Notes under the pieces: generated by a model
Told to the model about the DNA's origin: nothing
What the model saw: only the letters and a program-made list of their open reading frames with translations
Database searches by the model: none
In this document: piece by piece, positions 6,519 through 13,362 of the stretch
Position numbering within the stretch: position 1 is the stretch's first letter
Layout: each line of letters opens with the position of its first letter
Source: JBDKGV01 sp039798005
GTDB lineage: Bacteria > Fibrobacterota > Fibrobacteria > UBA5070
Direction: 5' to 3'
DNA: 16,582 bases
NCBI GenBank assembly: GCA_039798005.1
Contig: JBDKGV010000060.1
Coordinates: 1-16,582, forward strand
Program-made: the position numbers and the translations under genes

Positions 6519-8441
6519 ATGGAGCCTCGGGGCGCAATCGGTCGCTGGATGGGAAGGGTGTTGCTGGTCTGCCTGGCTGCGAGCCTTTCCTCGTGCCTGT
6601 ATTTCAATACGTGGTGGAACGGCAAGAAGGCCTATGACCAGGCCGAGAAATCGCGGACCGGGCGCTTGCGGAAGAACCCCGACGACACCACCAAGGTGAA
6701 TCAGGCCGAGACGGACCTGTACAAGCGGGCGATCGTGAAGGGGGCCAAGATCCTCGAGACCTTCCCCGAGGATACGCTTTGGCACGACCGTGCGCTGATG
6801 CTGATCGCGCGCGCCCAGCAACGCCTGTACGAATACGAGAACGCCTCGCGCAAGTACGGGGAGCTGATCGACGCCTTCCCATGGAGCCCCCAGTACACTC
6901 CGGCGGTGCAGGGGAAGATCGAATGCCTGCTTGCCTTGGGCCGCTATTCCGAGGCGGAAGACTGGATGCGGCACTTGGATTCCGTCAAGGCCGAGGGCGG
7001 GGCGGCCGGCCTGCTGTGGCTCAAGGCACGCGTGGCGCTGGGACGGTTGGATACGCTCAAGGCTCGCGGTCATCTCAAGAAGTTGGTGGCCATGCGGGAT
7101 GTCGTGCAACCGCGGCATGGTGAGGCGGCTTGGCTTCTGGGCACCTTGAGCTGGGCTCAGGAGGACTGGCTCGAAGCGCGGAACGCCTATTTGCACAAGG
7201 CGATCGAAGGCCTGCCGCGCTTGCAGCGGTTCCGGGCGCGCTTGCGCGCAGGGCTTGCCTTGGACCGGCAGGACAAGCTTGACGATGCCCGCCTTGAGCT
7301 TGCGGCCTTGGCGCAGGAAAAGCAGTTCGCCAGGGAAAAGCCTTATGTGCATCTCGAAGCCGCACGGATGCTTGCGGGGCACAGGCTGTACGGTGACGCA
7401 CACGTGCAGTTCCGGGCCCTGGAGAAGTACATCGAGCCGGTGGAGGCCGTGGCCGAAGGCATGCTGATGGATGGCCAGGATGCCCAGTTGCGTCGGGTGG
7501 ATTACGACGAGGCCTTGCGCCTGTTTGAGATCTCGGCCAAGACGGGGCCTGCCACGGAATTCGGCAAGAAGGCGCACGACCTCGCCGATGCCTTGGCCGA
7601 GTTGATTCGCCTGCGCAAGCAGAAGGTGGCCGACACGGCGTGGTCCGATTGGACGTTCTCGCTGGCGGAACTGCACCTCTTGCGCCTGGACAATGCCGAC
7701 AGCGCGCGCGCCGCGTATGGCCGGATCTTGACGCGTCCCGGGGCGAGCCTTGCGATGCGCGCTCGGGCGGCTTATGCCATCGCGTGGATCGACGACGGGC
7801 GGGATACCGGTGCCGCTGGAACTTCCAGAGCGTGGCAGAGCGTGGTGGATTCCTTCCCGGGGACGGAATTCGCCAAGCAGGCGCAGAAGAATGGCGGCAT
7901 TGCGGTCACGGTGGTGACGCGTGCCGATTCGGCTGAAAGCGATTACAGGCTGGCCGAGAGTCTCTGGGATACGGCCACTCCGGACTATGCCGGGGCCGAC
8001 AGCGCCTTCCGCAAGCTTGCTCGCGACTGGCCGGAGACGGAATCGGGCAAGCGGGCCAGGTTTGCCTGCGCGTGGATCGAGGACAACCTCCTGAACGACA
8101 CCGCGGCAGCGAAGGTCAGTTACAAATGGGTCGTGGATTCCCTGCCCGGAACCGCATGGGCGAGGAAGGCTGGAATCCTGCTGGATGCGCTGCGGACCGG
8201 CCCGGAGGCGATCGAGTTCCAATTGCGTCCCGATCATATGGGTCGCCGCGGCATGGGCGGGTCGAGCGAAGAAGAGGATTTCGAGGAAGGCCAGGAAAAG
8301 GTCGAGGGAATCCAAGTTCCCAAGGCGCCTGGACTGGGGCCGCAAAAGCCCAAGGCTCCGGGGCTTCTGGCACCGGATGAGCCCGATGCCATCCCGCCGA
8401 CTCCCGAAGGCGGTTATCTCAGTCCGGACGACTTCCAGTGA
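6519..8441 (+). CDS. Outer-membrane-type lipoprotein with TPR-like repeats
   Basis: The protein has 640 residues. It begins with a basic segment, a hydrophobic stretch (about residues 13-23) and the lipobox LSSC with the acylated cysteine at 26, so it is a lipoprotein exported to the envelope. Right after the cysteine, YFNTWWNGKKAYDQAE resembles the N-terminal mature segment of TPR lipoproteins I associate with Fibrobacter and relatives, distantly like BamD or YbgF-type scaffolds. Most of the chain is alpha-helical with repeated short helical pairs. Two segments near the C-terminus (around VVDSFPGTEFAKQA and VVDSLPGTAWARKA) are clearly internal repeats of each other. The last 70 or so residues are acidic and proline-rich. 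ATG at 6519 keeps a normal signal peptide; ATG at 6549 is an alternative. Neither has a Shine-Dalgarno sequence. Its stop overlaps the binding site of rlpA, so it heads an operon with rlpA and recG. Exact role unknown; scaffold or assembly function is inferred. Confidence 0.85.
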   Translation: MEPRGAIGRWMGRVLLVCLAASLSSCLYFNTWWNGKKAYDQAEKSRTGRLRKNPDDTTKVNQAETDLYKRAIVKGAKILETFPEDTLWHDRALMLIARAQQRLYEYENASRKYGELIDAFPWSPQYTPAVQGKIECLLALGRYSEAEDWMRHLDSVKAEGGAAGLLWLKARVALGRLDTLKARGHLKKLVAMRDVVQPRHGEAAWLLGTLSWAQEDWLEARNAYLHKAIEGLPRLQRFRARLRAGLALDRQDKLDDARLELAALAQEKQFAREKPYVHLEAARMLAGHRLYGDAHVQFRALEKYIEPVEAVAEGMLMDGQDAQLRRVDYDEALRLFEISAKTGPATEFGKKAHDLADALAELIRLRKQKVADTAWSDWTFSLAELHLLRLDNADSARAAYGRILTRPGASLAMRARAAYAIAWIDDGRDTGAAGTSRAWQSVVDSFPGTEFAKQAQKNGGIAVTVVTRADSAESDYRLAESLWDTATPDYAGADSAFRKLARDWPETESGKRARFACAWIEDNLLNDTAAAKVSYKWVVDSLPGTAWARKAGILLDALRTGPEAIEFQLRPDHMGRRGMGGSSEEEDFEEGQEKVEGIQVPKAPGLGPQKPKAPGLLAPDEPDAIPPTPEGGYLSPDDFQ

Positions 8442-8449
8442 GGATCGCC

Positions 8450-8950
8450 ATGCTCCCAGTTCGATTGTTCCTGCTCGCAAGCCTTGCCTTTCTTGTGGGC
8501 TGTGCGGGTTCGATGCCGGACCGGCCGGGATACGACCGGGCGACGGGCACTTGGAAGAAGAAGCACGGCACGGCGACGGAAACGGCCAAGAAGACGGAAA
8601 CGGTCCAGAGCGCGAAGCTTTCCGATTCCACCAAGCCTGCCGGGACCCTCCCTGACGGATCGCCCTCCGTCGGGCAGGCGACTTGGTACGGCTCGGAGGC
8701 ACCCAACGCCAAGACCGCATCAGGGGAGGTGTTCGTGCCCTCGGACAAGACGGCCGCGCATCGCACGCTCGCCTTCGGAACCAAGGTGCGGGTGCGCTAC
8801 CCGAAGCGCGGGACCGAAGTGGTCGTGCGCATCAACGATCGTGGGCCTCGCAAGGAGGAGCGGATCGTCGACCTGTCGGAAGGGGCTGCCGAGGCCTTGG
8901 GCTTGAAGGCGGACGGAGTGGGAGAGGTGTGGCTCGACGTCCAGCCGTAA
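8450..8950 (+). CDS. rlpA: RlpA-like septal ring lytic transglycosylase lipoprotein
   Basis: RlpA is a lipoprotein of the septal ring. In Pseudomonas it cleaves peptidoglycan strands lacking stem peptides. The 166-residue protein has a signal peptide with lipobox LVGC (Cys18), a low-complexity Lys/Thr-rich linker to about residue 65, then a double-psi beta-barrel domain. Family blocks are evident: ATWYG, TASGE, TAAHRTLAFGT, VVVRINDRGP and RIVDLS. The Glu in ASGE and the Asp in INDRGP, corresponding to residues needed for activity in Pseudomonas RlpA, are present, so the enzyme is probably active. There is no C-terminal SPOR domain, unlike E. coli RlpA. ATG at 8450 is chosen over the GTG at 8438 because GAGGA (8440-8444), overlapping the stop of the previous gene, sits five bases upstream. 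It is the middle gene of an operon ending in recG. Confidence 0.92.
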   Translation: MLPVRLFLLASLAFLVGCAGSMPDRPGYDRATGTWKKKHGTATETAKKTETVQSAKLSDSTKPAGTLPDGSPSVGQATWYGSEAPNAKTASGEVFVPSDKTAAHRTLAFGTKVRVRYPKRGTEVVVRINDRGPRKEERIVDLSEGAAEALGLKADGVGEVWLDVQP

Positions 8951-11010
8951 AAGCGGTGGCCAAGGAGACTGAGACCAAGACCGCCAAGGCGATCCATCCG
9001 CTGCTTGCGGACCTGTCGCCCAAGCGTCGCAAGGCGCTGCGCGAAGCGGGGCTGGACAGGCCGGAGCGGTTCGTGGAGATGATTCCACGGCGATTCCTGG
9101 ATCGCACCACGCTTCAGAAGATCGCCCAAGCTGTGGACGGTGAGGAGATCCTGTGCGAAGTCCGGATCCGCAACATCCGCTTGGCCTATGGCAAGCGCGA
9201 GCGGCTGGTGGCCCAGGCCTATGACGACACCGGAACCATGGATCTCACATGGTTCATCCATGCGCGATTCATCCTCCAGCATCTGCGGGAAGGCATGCGC
9301 GTGCTGCTGTGGGGCAAGGTTGGTTGGTTCCGCGGGCCGCAGATCGTGCACCCGTCCTATGAGGAACTGGCGGAAGGGCAGGAGGCCAAGGGCAGTATCC
9401 AGCCGGTCTATCCGCTGACCGAGGGGTTGCGGGAGGCCAATGTCGATCAACGGATGCTTCAGAAGTTGGCTCTTGGAGCCTTCACCTACCACACCCCCCC
9501 GGAGATCCTTCCCGAATTCCTGCGTCCGGAAAAGAGCCTTTCGAGGCTGGAGAAGCTGCGCCTCATCCATGAGCCGAAATCGCTCATGCAAAGCCAGGTG
9601 TTCCTGATGCAGGAACAGGCGATGGAGTGGTTTCCGACGCTGGTGCGCTTGCGCAAGCGGCGCGCGGATCTCGCCGGGACCGGACGGGTCTTCCGCCGTT
9701 CTCCGGAGTTGGAGGAACGCGCCCGCCAAGCCTTCGGCTTTGCTTTGCACGAAGGACAGCGCGATGCGGTGGAACGGCTGGCGAGCCTTTTGGAAAGCGG
9801 CGATCGCGTCCATTCTCTCCTGCAGGGCGATGTGGGGTCGGGCAAGACGGCGATCTGCCTGCTCGCCTCCTTGGGGGTGCTGGCGGCGGGTTCCCAGGTG
9901 GCGGTGCTTGCACCCACCGAGGTCTTGGCCAAGCAGCATCTGACGACCTTCCGCCGCGTCCTTGCCGAGATGTCGATTCCGGTGCTTTACTTGGCGGGAG
10001 GGCAGCCGCGCGCCGAGCGTCAGACCGTCTTGAATCGCCTCGCCCATGGAGGGCCATGCGTCGCCGTCGGGACGCACGCGCTGCTTTCTGACGATGTGGT
10101 CTTCCGCGACCTTGGTCTTGCCGTGATCGACGAGCAGCACCGCTTCGGCGTGGGGCAGCGTCAGGCCTTGACGGCCAAGGGCAACCGGCCGCATTTGGTC
10201 GTGGCAAGCGCCACACCCATTCCCCGTTCGTTGCAGTTGGCTTCCTACGGGGACATGGAGGTCGTCGAGGTGCGCACCAAGCCGGAAGGCCGGCTGGTGG
10301 TGAACAGCCGCGTGGTGCCGCCGGTCAAGCGAGACGGCATGGACGGTTGGTTGCGCGAGGAGCTTGCGAAGGGCCAAAAACTGTTCTGGGTGGTGCCGCG
10401 CGTGGAGGACTCCGAGGAAGGGGTCGCATCCATCGAGGCCGCCGAGGAGCGCTTGCACCAGGCGTATCCGGGAGTCCCGATCGCGGTGTTGCACGGGCGC
10501 ATGGACGGGCCGCAGCAGCTGGATGCCATTGACAGGTTCCGTCGATCGGAAACGCGCATCCTGATCTGCACCACCGTGGTGGAGGTCGGCGTGGATGTTC
10601 CGGACGCGAACCTCATGGTGATCGAGCACGCCGAGAACTTCGGGCTGGCGCAGCTGCACCAGTTGCGCGGACGCGTGGGGCGCGGCGGGGGCCAAGGGTG
10701 GTGCTTCCTGGTGCCGGACAGCGCCGAGAAGCTGGAGCGGCTGAGAGCCTTCGCCACCTGTCAGGACGGCTTCGACATCGCGGAGCTCGATCTCGAGGAG
10801 CGCGGAGCCGGGAATCTCGAGGGGCAGGACCAGTCGGGCGGGCGGATGGGAAGGTCGGGCCTTCTGAAGGAGCACATGGGGCTCCTTCTCTCGTGGCGTG
10901 ACGGCGTCGACGAGATCCTGGCAGGACGACAGGATCTGTCAAATTCGGAACGGACGCGCTGGGACGGATGGCTTGGCGAGGAGGCCTTGGGCCAGGCCCT
11001 CACGGGCTGA
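8929..11010 (+). CDS. recG: ATP-dependent DNA helicase RecG
   Basis: Branch-migration helicase that reverses stalled replication forks and processes Holliday junctions. The 693-residue product is close to the usual 680-700. It carries an N-terminal helical segment, the OB-fold wedge domain (about residues 60-180), Walker A GDVGSGKT near residue 300, the RecG-type DEQHRFG Walker B box near 400, SATPIPRS, and a helicase C-terminal domain with TTVVEVGVDVP and QLRGRVGRGG near 580. No ATG occurs before the wedge domain, so the start must be a GTG. GTG at 8929 has GGAG four bases upstream and overlaps rlpA by 22 bases. GTG at 8956 would give 684 residues without a binding site, and I cannot decide firmly. 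It is the last gene of the TPR lipoprotein-rlpA-recG run, and a hairpin follows about 90 bases downstream. Confidence 0.95.
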   Translation: MARRPAVKAVAKETETKTAKAIHPLLADLSPKRRKALREAGLDRPERFVEMIPRRFLDRTTLQKIAQAVDGEEILCEVRIRNIRLAYGKRERLVAQAYDDTGTMDLTWFIHARFILQHLREGMRVLLWGKVGWFRGPQIVHPSYEELAEGQEAKGSIQPVYPLTEGLREANVDQRMLQKLALGAFTYHTPPEILPEFLRPEKSLSRLEKLRLIHEPKSLMQSQVFLMQEQAMEWFPTLVRLRKRRADLAGTGRVFRRSPELEERARQAFGFALHEGQRDAVERLASLLESGDRVHSLLQGDVGSGKTAICLLASLGVLAAGSQVAVLAPTEVLAKQHLTTFRRVLAEMSIPVLYLAGGQPRAERQTVLNRLAHGGPCVAVGTHALLSDDVVFRDLGLAVIDEQHRFGVGQRQALTAKGNRPHLVVASATPIPRSLQLASYGDMEVVEVRTKPEGRLVVNSRVVPPVKRDGMDGWLREELAKGQKLFWVVPRVEDSEEGVASIEAAEERLHQAYPGVPIAVLHGRMDGPQQLDAIDRFRRSETRILICTTVVEVGVDVPDANLMVIEHAENFGLAQLHQLRGRVGRGGGQGWCFLVPDSAEKLERLRAFATCQDGFDIAELDLEERGAGNLEGQDQSGGRMGRSGLLKEHMGLLLSWRDGVDEILAGRQDLSNSERTRWDGWLGEEALGQALTG

Positions 11011-11101
11011 TTTTTGCTTGGCCATCCGGGCGCATGCTCCCCGCTCCTCACCGCTTGCCGCAGGAAACCACGGCTTCGGGTTCCGCTGAGTTCGCCTGCA
11101 T

Positions 11102-11132
11102 CCCGACTGACCTTCGCAGGTCAGTCGGGTTT
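11102..11132. terminator. Hairpin terminator between convergent recG and lipoprotein A
   Basis: A perfect 12-bp stem (CCCGACTGACCT at 11102-11113, AGGTCAGTCGGG at 11118-11129) has a TCGC loop. On the plus strand TTT follows, so it can end recG transcription, although the T run is short. On the minus strand the TGA stop of lipoprotein A (11121-11123) lies inside the stem and no T run follows, so termination in that direction is less clear. Confidence 0.7.
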
Positions 11133-12449
11133 CCAGAGGAGGAGCTCACCCGAGGCGCTCCAGCTTCCGGTTCCCGACAGGGATGCACCGTCGCTCACAC
11201 GGGCGGTGAGGGCTCCTTGGACCATGCGGCCGTTCACGGTGAAGACGCCTTGGCCGGGACGGACCTCGACGAGAGACACGGCGCCGGTGCGCACCGGGTC
11301 GCCGTCCCGCAACGGCGTGTCGGAGACGAAGGACAGCGTGAGCATGCGACCGGTGGCCTTGTGCACATGGACCTCCAGCGAGAGCATCCGGTTGCCGGTG
11401 TCCTTGGACAGGTCCGGTCCCATCAGCATGCGGAAGGCGCTGCGGACGGTGTCCTTGCCGAGCACGGAGAGCCGCTGGACGATGGCGGTGTCGCTTGCGA
11501 CCAGATCGGAATCGGATGCCGGGCGGGCGACCCGTTCGGTGACGACCCTTCCGGAATTCCATTCGGCCGTGCGCAGGTAGCGCAAGGGCTGGTTCCTGGT
11601 GCTGTCGCGCGGATCGACGCGCAACCGTCCATGCTCCTCGAAACGTCGCAGGAGCGGCTGCTTGACCGGAGTCGGAACGATGCGCTGGAACTCCACGACC
11701 CCGTATTTCCCGGAGGAACGGTCCACGGCGATGGAGTCGCCATCCCCGTCGCGCCAAGAGTCGATCTCCAAGGTGTCGGCTCCCCGCAGATGGACGATGC
11801 GGCTCCAGAAGATGCGGTTGTCGTTTTCGGTGTCGTAGGAAAGGTCGGTGCCGGGATCGAGTTCCATGTCCAGGGAGACCTGGCGGATTCCCAGGGAGGT
11901 CGTCTGCCGGAAGCGGATGCGATTGGACTTGCCGGGCAGGGCCGTGACCATGGTGTCCGTGCCTGCGGGTTCGATGCTCTGGTGGACCGAACGGAGCGAG
12001 CCGCGTTGGATCTTGCGGACCTTGGCCCAGAGGATCTGCTCGTTCCCCTGCGGGGCGTCCTTGGCGAACTCGTTCCAGAGGATCGCAAGCGTGTCGGTTT
12101 CGATCAGGCTGTCGGTGACTTGAGTCGAGTAGACGATAGCGATTCCCGAAGCGGTATCGGAAAGGTCCACCTTCATGAAGCTCGAGTCCTGGGCCGTGCG
12201 CCCTGCGATCCGGGCTGTGGCCGGTGCGATGGACTCGTCCAATGAGGTCGATGGCGGCGCGAGGGGCATGTCCTCAAGGAGGTTCCATGTGCCGCTGCTG
12301 TCCAGTGCCTCTTGGGTGGCGACGCCGATCGCAGAGACTGTGTTGGGGAAATCCTCACCCCCCGCAACGGATTCGGTCGCGCCACGGCTGCAACCGCCAA
12401 GCGCAAGAGCCAAGGCGAGGAGGCCGATGATCTTTGAAGAGCCGTTCAT
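11121..12449 (-). CDS. Lipoprotein A, paralogue of lipoprotein B, unknown function
   Basis: The product has 442 residues. The signal peptide has a hydrophobic Leu/Ala-rich core and lipobox LGGC with Cys20. The mature protein is rich in Ser, Thr and Asp, lacks membrane segments, and looks mainly beta-stranded. I know no family for it. It clearly resembles lipoprotein B: LSDTASGIAIVYSTQ (96-110) matches LSDTAAGYITFTGTQ in B. The segment from DPGTDLSYDTENDNRI (198-213) to GADTL (223-227) matches DPGLDGSWNTEANNRI to GGDTL. The ATG overlaps the stop of the TIGR02147 gene as ATGA, and GGGGA lies a few bases upstream, so the two are co-transcribed and probably translationally coupled. Serine at +2 would suit outer-membrane sorting under the enterobacterial rule, though that rule may not apply here. 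Function may depend on the regulator; this is inference. Confidence 0.85.
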   Translation of the reverse strand: MNGSSKIIGLLALALALGGCSRGATESVAGGEDFPNTVSAIGVATQEALDSSGTWNLLEDMPLAPPSTSLDESIAPATARIAGRTAQDSSFMKVDLSDTASGIAIVYSTQVTDSLIETDTLAILWNEFAKDAPQGNEQILWAKVRKIQRGSLRSVHQSIEPAGTDTMVTALPGKSNRIRFRQTTSLGIRQVSLDMELDPGTDLSYDTENDNRIFWSRIVHLRGADTLEIDSWRDGDGDSIAVDRSSGKYGVVEFQRIVPTPVKQPLLRRFEEHGRLRVDPRDSTRNQPLRYLRTAEWNSGRVVTERVARPASDSDLVASDTAIVQRLSVLGKDTVRSAFRMLMGPDLSKDTGNRMLSLEVHVHKATGRMLTLSFVSDTPLRDGDPVRTGAVSLVEVRPGQGVFTVNGRMVQGALTARVSDGASLSGTGSWSASGELLLWKPD

Positions 12450-13276
12450 GACTTCATCCCCTTGGAATGCTTGGAACGAGGAAAATACTGAATGGACAGC
12501 TGCAACAGGCGGGTCGGGTCGGAATCTTCCTTGAGAATGGCGAAGATCTCTTCGCGGAAGGCGTCGATGCGCTGGCGAATCTTGCTCTGGGCGGCTTCGC
12601 TGACCGACAGCAGCGTGGTCGAGACGTGGCGTTCCTTCGACGGGATCCGTTGGATGGCTTCCGCGCCGTGGCCGATCCAGGTCTGCTGCAAGGTGCGCAG
12701 AACGCCCGTGAGGTTGGCGGGAGGTTCGACGAAGGAATCGGTCACGACATAGCGGCCGTCCGGCTCCTGCCGGACCAGATCCCATTCGCACAACTCGCGT
12801 ACGAATTTCTGTACGATGGCCAGGGGCAAAGGGGGATCCACGAACTGGGCAAGCTTGGCGTAGTCGCCGCGGAAGTCGCAGGCTTCGATCGCGGTTCGCA
12901 GCAGGGGATACCGGTAATCCTGGTAGTAACGGGAAAGGGACGGGTTGAGACGGGCGAAATTGGAGCGGGAGCGCCGGGACAGGATCTGGCGCCATGCCTC
13001 CTCGCGCTCCCGGGACTTGCGACTCAGGCCGTAGCGCACCAAGAGGCGAAGGAAGTCGGCCTCCTGCGCATTGAGATCGAACAAGGGGATCATCCGTTCA
13101 AGCGCTGCCTCGGAAAGCTTGCGCCGTCCTTTGATCACATCGCCCAGGTAGCCGGGGTTGGCCAGGCCGCAGTCGCGAGCAAAGACGCGGGTGGAATAGC
13201 CGGGAATGGAATCCTTGCGGCGCTGATAGAGTTCCGCAAGGACCTTGCGAAAATCGTCATGTCCGTAGATGTCCAT
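12446..13276 (-). CDS. TIGR02147 (DUF4423) family putative transcriptional regulator
   Basis: The 276-residue protein fits the TIGR02147 family, known chiefly as a large paralogous family in Fibrobacter. It opens with the characteristic MDIYGHDDFRKVLAELYQRR segment. Residues about 25-60 (STRVFARDCGLANPGYLGDV, then KGRRKLSEAALERM) form an XRE-like helix-turn-helix. The rest is the DUF4423-type helical and winged-helix region, including a block near ALPLAIVQKF-like residues 125-150. No membrane segment is present. Specific DNA targets and ligands are unknown for the family. The ATG at 13276 is supported by AGGAG eight bases upstream and by family alignment; in-frame sequence upstream is unrelated. 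It follows the terminator of lipoprotein B and overlaps lipoprotein A by ATGA. Regulation of one or both lipoprotein genes is a reasonable inference from context only. Confidence 0.9.
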   Translation of the reverse strand: MDIYGHDDFRKVLAELYQRRKDSIPGYSTRVFARDCGLANPGYLGDVIKGRRKLSEAALERMIPLFDLNAQEADFLRLLVRYGLSRKSREREEAWRQILSRRSRSNFARLNPSLSRYYQDYRYPLLRTAIEACDFRGDYAKLAQFVDPPLPLAIVQKFVRELCEWDLVRQEPDGRYVVTDSFVEPPANLTGVLRTLQQTWIGHGAEAIQRIPSKERHVSTTLLSVSEAAQSKIRQRIDAFREEIFAILKEDSDPTRLLQLSIQYFPRSKHSKGMKS

Positions 13277-13314
13277 CGTCAGCGCTCCTTTCCTGCAAAA
13301 TTGCTTCGTGCGCG

Positions 13315-13345
13315 AAAGCCCGCCCGGCCTTTCGGCGGGACGGGC
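13315..13345 (-). terminator. Intrinsic terminator of lipoprotein B
   Basis: Read on the minus strand, GCCCG-T-CCCG-CC and GG-C-CGGG-CGGGC pair around a GAAA tetraloop, with one bulge on each side, and TTT follows. It starts 17 bases after the stop of lipoprotein B and lies just upstream of the TIGR02147 gene. The T run is short, so read-through into the regulator is possible. Confidence 0.7.
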
Positions 13346-13362
13346 GATGAAATGGCGATGAT

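Noticed and set aside
6174..8720. 848-codon open frame on the minus strand
   Set aside because: Only its last 93 codons (the TfoX-C domain) resemble a protein. The rest is antisense to the TPR lipoprotein and rlpA and is rich in Arg, Pro and Gly, as expected from GC-biased codons.
8797..10875. 692-codon open frame antisense to recG
   Set aside because: Mirror frame of a clear RecG coding sequence with no recognisable domain.
12450..12995. N-terminal extension of the lipoprotein A frame into the regulator gene
   Set aside because: The extension is a shadow of the TIGR02147 frame. The signal peptide with lipobox starts at 12449.
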